Positions 1 through 5,380 of a stretch of 16,607 nt of DNA are shown piece after piece (within the stretch, counting starts at the first letter, position 1; each line of letters begins with the position of its first letter). The translations under genes were made by a program, and so were the position numbers. Source of the stretch: JBDRKE01 sp043814315 (GTDB lineage Bacteria; Omnitrophota; Gorgyraeia; Gygaellales; Profunditerraquicolaceae); NCBI GenBank assembly GCA_043814315.1, contig JBDRKE010000042.1:1-16607 (forward strand). Direction: 5' to 3'. The notes under the pieces are model-generated. The model ran no database searches and had not been told where the DNA came from. It saw only the letters and a program-made list of their open reading frames with translations.

Positions 1-214
1 TAGATGAGACTGGTTTTGGCTTCAGTCCGAATTCAACCAAAGCCGCCTTTAATTTCTTAAAAACCTCTTTACGTATACAAAGGAGCTTTGTTAAATTCCC
101 TCTGTAGGGGAGGGGGTAACGATCTATGGTATCATTCCCAAACAGTTGATTCTTATCCCTTGACAAACTACTTTTATGAGTTATACTGTAAATGGAAGGC
201 GGAAAGGGACACAT
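1..214 (-). CDS. Possible partial ORF running off the window start
   Basis: On the minus strand an ATG at 214-212 opens a frame that stays open for 71 codons to the window edge. An in-frame TAG lies at 223-221, just upstream. A GGAAGG sequence lies about 10 nt before the ATG. The peptide begins MCPFPPSIYS, later contains GNDTIDRYPLPYRGN, and has a basic stretch IRKEVFKKLKAALVEFGLKPKP at about residues 48-68. I do not recognise a family. A frame of this length can arise by chance, and it lies antisense to the promoter and small-RNA candidate at 160-288, so both cannot be taken for granted. It is listed because, if real, it is the N-terminal end of a gene continuing to the left. Confidence 0.25.
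   Translation of the reverse strand, partial: MCPFPPSIYSITHKSSLSRDKNQLFGNDTIDRYPLPYRGNLTKLLCIRKEVFKKLKAALVEFGLKPKPVSS
160..187 (+). promoter_or_regulatory. Sigma70-type promoter for a small RNA
   Basis: TTGACA (160-165) and TATACT (182-187) are separated by 16 bp, close to consensus. The predicted start is near 194. No gene begins soon downstream; instead an intrinsic terminator follows within about 90 nt. Confidence 0.6.
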
Positions 215-288
215 AGTTGTCTAACCTTCCACTGCAAGAGTGAGGGCTTTGGAGTTGAAAAGTGAACCTCCACTCTTGCTCTTTTTTT
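194..288 (+). ncRNA. Candidate small RNA of about 95 nt
   Basis: The stretch from the predicted transcription start to the T-run can fold into two hairpins. The 5' hairpin pairs GGAAGG (194-199) with CCTTCC (225-230), with an inner gaca/tgtc stem (208-211 with 218-221). The 3' hairpin is the terminator (234-279). No ORF of note lies in it. It lacks the signatures of 4.5S/SRP RNA, 6S RNA or a tRNA that I could recognise. The combination of a near-consensus promoter, a 5' hairpin starting exactly at the predicted +1, and an intrinsic terminator is what an independent small RNA gene looks like. It could also be a leader RNA that attenuates something downstream. Confidence 0.45.
234..288 (+). terminator. 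Intrinsic terminator
   Basis: gcaagagtg (234-242) pairs with cactcttgc (271-279). The stem extends inward by agg/cct across a one-base bulge and is followed at once by tcttttttt. The T-run exists only in the plus direction. Confidence 0.65.
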
Positions 289-304
289 ATTTGCGCTTTT
301 AAAA

Positions 305-383
305 TTCCCCACCTTCAGTCTTTTCAAAAATCTCTATTAGATTTCTCCATTTCCTGCGTCTATTAGTAGTAGGAGGTGGGGAA
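305..383 (+). repeat. Inverted repeat that would cover a ribosome site
   Basis: ttccccacct (305-314) is a perfect reverse complement of aggtggggaa (374-383). The right arm overlaps the AGGAGG (371-376) that precedes the small ORF at 384. In RNA the two arms would form a 10-bp stem and hide most of that ribosome site. Confidence 0.5.
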
Positions 384-476
384 ATGAAGTCAACCAAGAA
401 GTTAATCCAAGAGACAAAAGCACTAATCCGTTTATACTTATTCCTGAGGCACGAGGTAGGGCTCAGGGAAGTATGA
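384..476 (+). CDS. Small ORF, 30 codons, strong ribosome site
   Basis: ATG at 384 follows AGGAGG (371-376) at a spacing of 7 nt. The frame gives 30 residues beginning MKSTKKLIQETKALIRLYLF and ends at TGA 474-476. The peptide is basic with a helical amphipathic middle and no recognised motif. A REP-like palindrome begins directly after the stop codon, so this could be the surviving 5' end of a longer gene cut by that element, a real small protein, or a leader peptide. The inverted repeat over its ribosome site suggests structure-controlled translation. The function is unknown. Confidence 0.35.
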   Translation: MKSTKKLIQETKALIRLYLFLRHEVGLREV

Positions 477-533
477 AATAGGGGACGGTTCTATTCTTGA
501 TCCGCTACTAATTTTGAAAAATAGAAACGGTCC
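477..533. repeat. REP-like palindrome (ggggacggttct type)
   Basis: Left arm ggacggttctatt (483-495) pairs imperfectly with right arm aatagaaacggtcc (519-532), with a gap of about 23 nt. The edge aataggggacggttct resembles REP-type elements mobilised by Y1/RAYT transposases. No such transposase is in the window. Confidence 0.5.
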
Positions 534-554
534 TTACCTTCGCTAAATCTCAGA

Positions 555-582
555 TTTACTTTTGCTGACGAAGCGGTATAAT
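555..582 (+). promoter_or_regulatory. Promoter for the SOD operon
   Basis: TTTACT (555-560) and a perfect TATAAT (577-582) are separated by 16 bp, with a predicted start near 589. It is the only good promoter ahead of the three-gene cluster 694-1956. Confidence 0.5.
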
Positions 583-588
583 TAAAAA

Positions 589-693
589 AGAAGTTTACAT
601 TCGCAGTTTTGACTACCCGATGGCCGCGATACAGGGGGACTAGGACTGCCTGCCGGGAGGTAGGGAGAAGATAGCATTACTGTAAGGCATAGG
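589..693 (+). promoter_or_regulatory. Structured 5' leader of the SOD operon
   Basis: About 105 nt separate the predicted start from the ATG at 694. The segment is GC-richer than its flanks. It contains possible pairings ctacc (613-617) with ggtag (659-663) and gcagt (603-607) with actgc (645-649). The part actgcctgccgggagg looks like a decayed copy of the GC palindrome found at 5991 and 8211. I compared it by eye with common riboswitch cores (c-di-GMP, TPP, guanidine, fluoride, yybP) and found no convincing match. Confidence 0.3.
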
Positions 694-1110
694 ATGAAAG
701 ATAAGATTTGTTTAAATTGTCCTCAACAGAAAAATTGCAGTGATTCTTTTGTTTCATGGATATTTTTCATTATTGGGCTTATTGCGACTGTGGCAATTCG
801 TGTTGTAACGGTTTTAATGAACATAAATCCTCTTTTTGGAAAGATGGCTTGGTATATCGGGGTGGGTGGTTTCTTGTTATTCTTTATTTATAAATTTAAC
901 GCGAATCGCGCGTTAGCGAAACTTATTGATAAAAAAGATCTCATTGAAAAGGCAAGAAATCAAAAGCCGTTTTCATTCGAAGAATATAGCTTAATCGCTG
1001 AAATATTTTGTAATTTAAAATCGGAGAAGGAGCGGATAAATTATTTCTTTATATTTGCGGTATCCGCTGTGGCATTGTTTCTTGCAATATTCTTCGATTT
1101 ATTAAGGTAA
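694..1110 (+). CDS. Membrane protein with N-terminal Cys motif, unknown function
   Basis: The protein has 138 residues. A short N-terminal tail carries Cys6, Cys9 and Cys15 (CxxCx5C), followed by membrane segments at about 20-42 and 50-67, a charged cytoplasmic stretch at about 70-114 and a third membrane segment at 116-136. The three cysteines could bind a metal or Fe-S cluster, but this is too few for a firm claim. I do not recognise a named family. It is the first gene of a compact cluster: only a few bases lie before the SOD ribosome site. Co-transcription with superoxide dismutase makes a redox or oxygen-related role possible, but that is inference. The start is the first ATG after the predicted promoter, and the preceding ribosome site is weak (taagg). 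Confidence 0.75.
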   Translation: MKDKICLNCPQQKNCSDSFVSWIFFIIGLIATVAIRVVTVLMNINPLFGKMAWYIGVGGFLLFFIYKFNANRALAKLIDKKDLIEKARNQKPFSFEEYSLIAEIFCNLKSEKERINYFFIFAVSAVALFLAIFFDLLR

Positions 1111-1145
1111 GAGATTTGATAAACAGCAATAACAAAGGAGGAAAT

Positions 1146-1739
1146 ATGCCTATAGAATTACAAAAATTGCCCTACCCGAATAATGCCCTGGCCCCTTATT
1201 TAAGCTTAAAAACCATCGACTTGCACTATGGTAAACACCATGCCGGATATGTCGAAAAACTAAATAGCTTAATTAAAGGAACGCCATTAGCCGAAGAGCC
1301 CCTGGAAAGCATTATTAAGAAAACGGCGAAAGATGATTCAAAATCAACAGTATTTAATAATGCTGCTCAGGTGTGGAATCATGCTTTCTACTGGCAGTGC
1401 ATGAAACCGAGAGGCGGGGGTTTTCCGTCTGGAGCCGTAGCGGATAAGCTGAAAGCTGATTTGGGCGGTTATGATAAATTTGTTGAAGAATTTAAGAATT
1501 CAGGATTGAATCAATTCGGGAGCGGTTGGGCCTGGCTGGTGCTTAAAGAAGGGAAATTGGCAGTTATGAAAACCTCAAACGCGGATACCCCGATTGCCCA
1601 TGGGCTAAAGCCGCTGCTGTCTGCCGACGTCTGGGAACACGCTTATTACTTAGATTATCAGAATAAAAGAGGCGACTATCTCGACGCCTATATAAAAAAC
1701 TTGATTAACTGGGATTTTATTAACTCGCTCCTTGTCTAG
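1146..1739 (+). CDS. sodB: Superoxide dismutase, iron type
   Basis: This enzyme converts superoxide to hydrogen peroxide and oxygen in the cytoplasm. The start at 1146 is chosen because AAAGGAGG lies just upstream, giving 197 residues, the usual length. An upstream in-frame ATG at 1116 lacks such a site. Metal ligands are visible as His27 (in HYGKHH), His79 (in AQVWNHAFYW), Asp161 and His165 (in DVWEHAYYLDY). Gln75 in NNAAQVWNH is at the position typical of the iron enzymes; manganese enzymes carry the equivalent Gln elsewhere, in the C-terminal domain. No signal peptide is present. It sits between a Cys-motif membrane protein and a LapA-domain protein, and the three are probably co-transcribed. 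Its presence next to an anaerobic energy system suggests an organism that meets oxygen from time to time. Confidence 0.95.
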   Translation: MPIELQKLPYPNNALAPYLSLKTIDLHYGKHHAGYVEKLNSLIKGTPLAEEPLESIIKKTAKDDSKSTVFNNAAQVWNHAFYWQCMKPRGGGFPSGAVADKLKADLGGYDKFVEEFKNSGLNQFGSGWAWLVLKEGKLAVMKTSNADTPIAHGLKPLLSADVWEHAYYLDYQNKRGDYLDAYIKNLINWDFINSLLV

Positions 1740-1764
1740 CAATTGATTTCTAAAGGAGGCCGAT

Positions 1765-1956
1765 ATGAGACCAAAAAATATCGCTTTGGTTATGGCGGGA
1801 ATTTTGCTTTTTGTTGTTTTGCTTCAAAACACCCAAGTTGTTTCTGTCCGGTTTCTATTTTGGAAAGTTAGCATGTCCAGAATCATACTTTTGCCACTCG
1901 TTACGCTCATCGGATTTATAATCGGTTTTTTTGTCGGAAGAAAGTTGAAAAACTGA
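1765..1956 (+). CDS. LapA-domain (DUF1049) small membrane protein
   Basis: The protein has 63 residues with two membrane segments at about 6-22 and 38-58. Between them lies the QNTQVVSVRFLFWKVSMSRIIL pattern typical of the lipopolysaccharide assembly protein A domain family. The C-terminus is short and basic (GRKLKN). AAAGGAGG sits 5-6 nt before the ATG, a strong ribosome site. In Enterobacteria LapA works with LapB and FtsH to control LPS synthesis, but LapB's TPR protein is not in this window, and many bacteria carry stand-alone proteins of this type with no known role. It is the last gene of the SOD cluster. Confidence 0.85.
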   Translation: MRPKNIALVMAGILLFVVLLQNTQVVSVRFLFWKVSMSRIILLPLVTLIGFIIGFFVGRKLKN

Positions 1957-1986
1957 TAGCCAGAATAAAAAGCTTTAAAGCTTTAA

Positions 1987-2095
1987 GGCCGTTTCTGTCG
2001 AGCCATAAATATAGCAATGAGTTCTGTTAGAAGTGCCCCCCAGGGACACTTCTATAGTAAACTTTTAATATTATTAAGGATATTCAGAAACGGTC
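1987..2095. repeat. Composite palindromic element downstream of the SOD operon
   Basis: Outer arms ggccgtttctg (1987-1997) and cagaaacggtc (2085-2095) pair over 11 bp with one G-T. Inside is a second hairpin, tagaagtg (2028-2035) with cacttcta (2047-2054), extended by ccc/ggg. The outer arm shares gaccgtttct with the right arm of the element at 477-533, so the two may be one family. There is no T-run, so it is not a classical terminator, though it fills the convergent gap between two genes. Confidence 0.5.
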
Positions 2096-2120
2096 TATAG
2101 ATTTTCGTCTATAGATTTTC
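2093..2120. repeat. Perfect tandem duplication of 14 bp
   Basis: gtctatagattttc occurs twice head to tail (2093-2106 and 2107-2120), at the right edge of the palindromic element. Confidence 0.7.
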
Positions 2121-2153
2121 TGGGAGGATTTTCTTGGTATATTGTGGGGATGC

Positions 2154-2687
2154 TTAAGAACGGGGCGGGAGAGGGAAGTCAGTTTCCTCCTCAATAAAAC
2201 TGTAGCGAAAATAGCCGACATCATCTATTGTATAAGGCTCAGGAAGTGTTAAAGGCAATACATTATATGAATATCCTGACTTGGCAGGGGCGAAGGTATT
2301 TCTCTCAAATAAAAGTTCATAAACAGGCCCATAGGCCTTATCAAATAATTCTATTTTAACAGAATATCTGTAGGCTGAGTCTTTATGGGATTGCAAAACT
2401 ACTTTGACCTTATTCATCCGTTTCGGTTGGGGATCGGAATTCCCCAGATCCATTGTTTCAAAACGTATGTATCCAGCGTAGTCCGTATCGTTTTTACTCA
2501 TAAAAAGATCCAGGCCCGGTTTTAGTTTTATCAACTGATTTGGTGGGAATGTCTTTGGACAAAACGTTGATATGGTAAAATAAGCAGAATAAAATACTAT
2601 GAGCAAAAGGAGGAGTATTAATAAAAATCTGCCAAAACCTTCTTCAAAGAATTTAGCCAATAGCCTTCCTTTGCCGCAACAGAACAT
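2154..2687 (-). CDS. Membrane-anchored protein of unknown function
   Basis: The protein has 177 residues. A short cytoplasmic tail with Cys3 and Cys4 (MFCCGKGR) precedes one strong membrane segment at about 20-40. The remaining 135 or so residues are likely outside the cytoplasm, with alternating polar and hydrophobic stretches that suggest beta structure and a proline-rich end (FPLPPRS). There is no recognised domain, no lipobox and no catalytic motif. The start is the first ATG after an in-frame stop region and lies about 36 nt from a good predicted promoter; the ribosome site is weak (agagcgga). It is monocistronic and converges with the SOD operon across the palindromic element. Confidence 0.65.
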   Translation of the reverse strand: MFCCGKGRLLAKFFEEGFGRFLLILLLLLIVFYSAYFTISTFCPKTFPPNQLIKLKPGLDLFMSKNDTDYAGYIRFETMDLGNSDPQPKRMNKVKVVLQSHKDSAYRYSVKIELFDKAYGPVYELLFERNTFAPAKSGYSYNVLPLTLPEPYTIDDVGYFRYSFIEEETDFPLPPRS

Positions 2688-2713
2688 TTTTTCCGCTCTC
2701 TTTCCATAGCAGG

Positions 2714-2737
2714 GTTATACTTTAACAAAAGTATAAC
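2714..2737. promoter_or_regulatory. Operator-like palindrome over a promoter
   Basis: gttatacttt (2714-2723) and aaagtataac (2728-2737) form a perfect 10-bp inverted repeat with a 4-bp spacer. It covers the -10 box and the start site of the minus-strand promoter, the usual place for a repressor site. Confidence 0.45.
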
Positions 2738-2758
2738 ATAAAAGATTGCAGCTCGCAA
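2730..2758 (-). promoter_or_regulatory. Promoter for the 177-residue membrane protein
   Basis: On the minus strand TTGCGA (2758-2753) and TATACT (2735-2730) are 17 bp apart, with a predicted start near 2723. Confidence 0.55.
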
Positions 2759-2808
2759 GTAGGCCCGGCGCGCACTTATTCATTAGCAAAAGGCCGTCCT
2801 TTTTATGC

Positions 2809-2837
2809 TTGCATAAGCTTCTTTTTAGAGTTAAAAT
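2809..2837 (+). promoter_or_regulatory. Promoter for the small secreted protein
   Basis: TTGCAT (2809-2814) and TAAAAT (2832-2837) are 17 bp apart. The predicted start is near 2844, about 75 nt before the ATG at 2920. Confidence 0.45.
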
Positions 2838-2919
2838 CCAGCTAAAGAACAGGAAGCAAGTTTTTTTAAATAACAAAGAAATTATTAAAGAGCAGAATTA
2901 GCCTGGAAAAGAGGTGAAT

Positions 2920-3354
2920 ATGAAGAAAGTCAGAATATTAATATTTGTTTTTGTTTTAACGATTCTGCTGCCTTCTTTATGCTTCTGTGACAGATATGTA
3001 AATTCTAGTGAACCCATACAAGTAAACGATGTTATTTACTTCGAAGATGATGTTCTAAGCGTTAGTGGAGCGGATACTTTGTCTGCAGTCAATGGACCGG
3101 CGGCCTCGAGCGTGGTCAGCATAAGATTCATTTATTTAGGCGTGGAAGACAATAAGATAATATTAAAAAGGATTGACCACCAGTGGCCTGCAAAACCAGG
3201 AAAAGAAGATCGCGAGCGGATTATAAATTTAAGTTTAAAGAAAAACCAGGCGTTATTAAAAGTGAAGCCGCCTAATGATAGATTAACATCTACCAAATTA
3301 ATTATCACTGTTGTGGATGATTCTTATGGGATTAGAGTTGAAGAAGCAGATTAA
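2920..3354 (+). CDS. Small secreted protein of unknown function
   Basis: The ATG at 2920 is preferred over the in-frame GTG at 2914, because the ribosome site agaggtg overlaps the GTG and is well spaced for the ATG. The product has 144 residues. MKKVRILIF..CFC (1-23) is a signal peptide or membrane anchor; no lipobox spacing is evident. The mature part has many short beta-type stretches (IQVNDVIYFEDDVLSV, VVSIRFIYLGV, KLIITVVDDSYGIRVE). No domain is recognised. It is probably periplasmic and monocistronic: it has its own promoter and is closed by a strong bidirectional terminator shared with the convergent cold-shock gene. Confidence 0.7.
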   Translation: MKKVRILIFVFVLTILLPSLCFCDRYVNSSEPIQVNDVIYFEDDVLSVSGADTLSAVNGPAASSVVSIRFIYLGVEDNKIILKRIDHQWPAKPGKEDRERIINLSLKKNQALLKVKPPNDRLTSTKLIITVVDDSYGIRVEEAD

Positions 3355-3365
3355 TCTTTTAAAAT

Positions 3366-3404
3366 AAAAACCCCGTTATTTGCAACGCAAACGACGGGGT
3401 TTTT
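3366..3404. terminator. Bidirectional intrinsic terminator
   Basis: aaaaaccccgt (3366-3376) pairs with acggggttttt (3394-3404), and an inner stem tttgc/gcaaa (3379-3383 with 3387-3391) closes the loop. A-run and T-run flank the stem, so it works on both strands. It separates the convergent secreted-protein and csp genes. Confidence 0.9.
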
Positions 3405-3425
3405 TGAATCGGGTTATCGGAAAGC

Positions 3426-3626
3426 TTATACTCTCGCTACGTTTGTTGCCTGCTCCCCCTTGGGGCCCTGGACTATTTCAAATTCGACTTCCATACCTTC
3501 CTCAAGGGATTTATAGCCGTCTCCTTTAATAGCGCTGAAATGCACGAACACGTCTTTGCCGTCCTCAGAAGTGATAAAGCCATAACCCTTTTGGTTGCTG
3601 AACCACTTAACTTTGCCTTTTGCCAT
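3426..3626 (-). CDS. Cold-shock domain protein (CspA family)
   Basis: A 66-residue single-domain nucleic-acid chaperone that binds single-stranded RNA and DNA in the cytoplasm. RNP1 (KGYGFI, residues 13-18) and RNP2 (VFVHF, 26-30) are intact, and the surrounding WF, DG and FHF-type aromatic positions are present. The length is standard. The start is fixed by the family N-terminus MAKGKVKWF. The ribosome site GAGGAGGTG lies about 13 nt upstream with AAAGG closer in. It is monocistronic, with a 190-nt leader holding an attenuator-like hairpin and two further stem-loops, which suggests control by RNA structure as in known csp genes. It ends at the shared bidirectional terminator. Confidence 0.95.
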   Translation of the reverse strand: MAKGKVKWFSNQKGYGFITSEDGKDVFVHFSAIKGDGYKSLEEGMEVEFEIVQGPKGEQATNVARV

Positions 3627-3645
3627 TTGTTACCTTTTCACCTCC

Positions 3646-3720
3646 TCAATTTGCCCGCATTTAACGGGCCTGCAAATTGATCCCGAGCCACCGTCTGTTG
3701 CTTATCAGGTGCGAGGGATC
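3646..3720 (-). promoter_or_regulatory. Two adjacent leader hairpins before csp
   Basis: In the minus-strand leader, a hairpin at 3720-3679 has gatccc/gggatc ends with inner cacc/ggtg. A second at 3680-3646 has tcaattt/aaattga ends with inner gcccg/cgggc. The second abuts the ribosome site GAGGAGGTG. They share the bases at 3679-3680, so they compete or stack. Confidence 0.55.
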
Positions 3721-3726
3721 TACCAT

Positions 3727-3771
3727 AAAAAAACCGCAAAGCCAATAAATGATATATAAGCTTTACGGTTT
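3727..3771 (-). terminator. Attenuator-like intrinsic terminator in the csp leader
   Basis: On the minus strand aaaccgtaaagc (3771-3760) pairs with gctttgcggttt (3742-3731), with one mismatch, followed by seven T (3733-3727). It lies about 45 nt after the predicted csp transcription start and 100 nt before the csp ATG. It would release a 90-nt RNA unless read through. Confidence 0.6.
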
Positions 3772-3810
3772 CTTTAAGTACTTGCAAAATCTTGACTTCT
3801 CCTTACTCAT
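3763..3810 (-). CDS. Possible 15-codon leader peptide upstream of csp
   Basis: ATG (3810-3808) opens MSKEKSRFCKYLKKP and stops at TAA (3765-3763). The stop codon lies inside the 5' arm of the terminator hairpin, the arrangement seen in translation-coupled attenuators. The ATG is only about 6 nt from the predicted transcription start and has no ribosome site, so translation would have to be leaderless or weak. The peptide is not rich in one amino acid, which argues against classical amino-acid sensing. It is a low-confidence call. Confidence 0.25.
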   Translation of the reverse strand: MSKEKSRFCKYLKKP

Positions 3811-3822
3811 GTAACCGAATTT

Positions 3823-3850
3823 AATATAGCAGTTTTTTGGATTTTGTCAA
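3823..3850 (-). promoter_or_regulatory. Promoter of the csp gene
   Basis: On the minus strand a perfect TTGACA (3850-3845) and TATATT (3828-3823) are 16 bp apart, with TGC just before the -10 box. The predicted start is near 3816. Confidence 0.65.
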
Positions 3851-3868
3851 TTCTTTTTTAACGAGCCT

Positions 3869-3961
3869 CCCGCTTGCATTCTTGCAGAATGCAAGAATGC
3901 GGGGCGCATTAATCCTTGACCCGTATTCGATGACTACTAATCTGAATCTTACGGGCCAAGG
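3869..3961. repeat. Two neighbouring palindromes between csp and tRNA-Thr
   Basis: First, gcattcttgca (3876-3886) and tgcaagaatgc (3890-3900) are perfect 11-bp arms. An alternative fold pairs ttgcattc (3874-3881) with gaatgcaa (3887-3894), with cccgc/gcggg outside. Second, ccttgacccgta (3914-3925) pairs with tacgggccaagg (3950-3961) with one A-C mismatch. Neither has a T-run. They lie between two divergent promoters. Confidence 0.55.
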
Positions 3962-3987
3962 ATAGGTTCATTTACCCATGTATAAGG

Positions 3988-4015
3988 TTGACTAACCCTC
4001 TAAAGTTGGTATAAT
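3988..4015 (+). promoter_or_regulatory. Promoter of tRNA-Thr and probably the MFS-rnf operon
   Basis: TTGACT (3988-3993) and TATAAT (4010-4015) are 16 bp apart, with a predicted start near 4022, about 17 nt before the tRNA. I see no other promoter of comparable quality before rnfC. Confidence 0.65.
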
Positions 4016-4038
4016 ATTATAACATTTTGGCAAATTGC

Positions 4039-4110
4039 GCCGATGTGGCTCAATGGTAGAGCAGCGCTTTCGTAAAGCGCGGGTTGGAGGTTCGATTCCT
4101 CTCATCGGCT
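4039..4110 (+). tRNA. tRNA-Thr (anticodon CGU)
   Basis: A full cloverleaf can be drawn: acceptor GCCGATG/CATCGGC, D stem gctc/gagc, anticodon stem gcgct/agcgc with loop ttcgtaa (anticodon CGT in DNA), T stem ggagg/cctct with loop ttcgatt. The 3' CCA is not encoded and the discriminator base is T. It reads ACG codons. The MFS gene begins 16 nt after its end with no terminator between, so the tRNA is probably cut from a longer transcript. Confidence 0.93.
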
Positions 4111-4126
4111 TTTAGTCTTAATAGTT

Positions 4127-5380
4127 ATGTCCAAGTTTCTCGAAGTTTTAAAAGACCGAAACTTCTTTTTTTTGTGGTTGGGCCAGATCATTTCGCAGAT
4201 AGGAGACAGGCTCGGCCAGATGTCTCTCATTGGTTTTATATATCTGAGGGCGCCCGGATCCCCCATCGAGATCGCCAAGATTCTCTCCTTTACGATTATC
4301 CCGGTTTTCTTAATCGGCCCTATTGCCGGCGCGTATGTGGACCGCTGGGATAGACGAAGAACCTTGTATATTTGTGATTTGATGAGGGCGGCACTGGTCG
4401 TGATTATCCCTTTGTTCCTATTTTATAGGAAGGGGCTCTTGCCGATTTACTTTATCATATTCGTTGTTTTTTCCATAAGCCGTTTTTTTGTCCCTGCCAA
4501 GTTATCGATCATTCCGGACCTGGTGCAGAAAAAAGATTATCTTATAGCTAATTCGTTGATTCATGTCACCGGTATGATTGCAGCTACCGTAGGCTTTGGG
4601 ATCAGCGGGGTGCTGGTGGAGTGGCTGGGGGCTAAAGGCGGGTTTTATCTGGATGCGTTGAGTTTCCTGGTCTCCGGGATCCTTATCTTCTTTATCGCCA
4701 GAAAACCAAATGTCTGCATGAGCCTTAAAAAAGTGGGCCAAGAAATCGTGGAGGTCATCCGTAAATCCGTTGCCCAGGAGATCAAGGAAGGTTTTTTATA
4801 TTTCGTAAAAAAGAAAGATATCAGGTTTACGGCGGCCATCATTTTTATATTGTGGTCTGCCTTGGGCTCGGTTTATGTCGTTTTCATCGTATTTGTGCAA
4901 AGCGCGCTGCATTCGGCGACCAAGGACCTGGGCCTTTTAATCATGTTCTTAGGCATCGGTTTATTCTTGGGCTCTATTGCCTATGGCCGTTTCGGCCAAA
5001 GATTTTCTCACTACAAAATCATATTTGTATCTTTGATTTTGAGCGGCTCTATGCTGGTTATCCTGGCTTTTACCATTCATCGTTATCCTTATTTTATAGT
5101 GGCTGCAGGCTTGTCCCTTTTCTTAGGGGTTCTTATTGCACCGATCATGATCGCCTCTAATACCATCGTCCACAATGTCAGCGATAATGATATGATGGGC
5201 AAAATTTTCAGTTTCCTTGAGATTGTCATGCACTTAGGATTTTTATTATTTATGCTCATCAGCAGTTTCCTGGCAGAAAGATTCTCGAATCTTGCGATCC
5301 TGGTGGTTGTAGGATGTTTCTTAACGGCCCTGGGTATCGTTAACCTTATCATGGACCGTAAAGTGACATGGTTAAACTAA
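4127..5380 (+). CDS. MFS transporter, exporter type
   Basis: The protein has 417 residues and about 12 membrane segments, the usual size for a major facilitator. The conserved loop motif between segments 2 and 3 is visible as GAYVDRWDRRRT (residues 68-79), and an early GDR (26-28) follows the first helix, as in the EntS-like MFS_3 group of multidrug and siderophore exporters. A charged loop near residues 190-230 (KVGQEIVEVIRKSVAQEIKEG) separates the two halves. The substrate cannot be told from sequence. No clear ribosome site precedes the ATG, which lies 16 nt after tRNA-Thr. Its 3' end overlaps the rnfC start by 13 nt, so it is translationally linked to the Rnf operon, an uncommon partner for that complex. 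Confidence 0.88.
   Translation: MSKFLEVLKDRNFFFLWLGQIISQIGDRLGQMSLIGFIYLRAPGSPIEIAKILSFTIIPVFLIGPIAGAYVDRWDRRRTLYICDLMRAALVVIIPLFLFYRKGLLPIYFIIFVVFSISRFFVPAKLSIIPDLVQKKDYLIANSLIHVTGMIAATVGFGISGVLVEWLGAKGGFYLDALSFLVSGILIFFIARKPNVCMSLKKVGQEIVEVIRKSVAQEIKEGFLYFVKKKDIRFTAAIIFILWSALGSVYVVFIVFVQSALHSATKDLGLLIMFLGIGLFLGSIAYGRFGQRFSHYKIIFVSLILSGSMLVILAFTIHRYPYFIVAAGLSLFLGVLIAPIMIASNTIVHNVSDNDMMGKIFSFLEIVMHLGFLLFMLISSFLAERFSNLAILVVVGCFLTALGIVNLIMDRKVTWLN

Noticed and set aside
589..693. Riboswitch in the SOD operon leader
   Set aside because: Some stems can be drawn, but no known aptamer core matches by eye, and part of the leader looks like a decayed GC palindrome.
1116..1145. Upstream start of the superoxide dismutase
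   Set aside because: The extra ten residues lack homology to the family, and the strong AAAGGAGG lies directly before ATG 1146.
4039..4110. tRNA-Thr as a pseudogene because CCA is missing
   Set aside because: All stems pair and the loops are normal. Many bacteria add CCA after transcription, although tRNA-fMet here encodes it.
4084..4353. ORF starting in tRNA-Thr
   Set aside because: It is an out-of-frame shadow of the MFS gene and the tRNA, with no family features.
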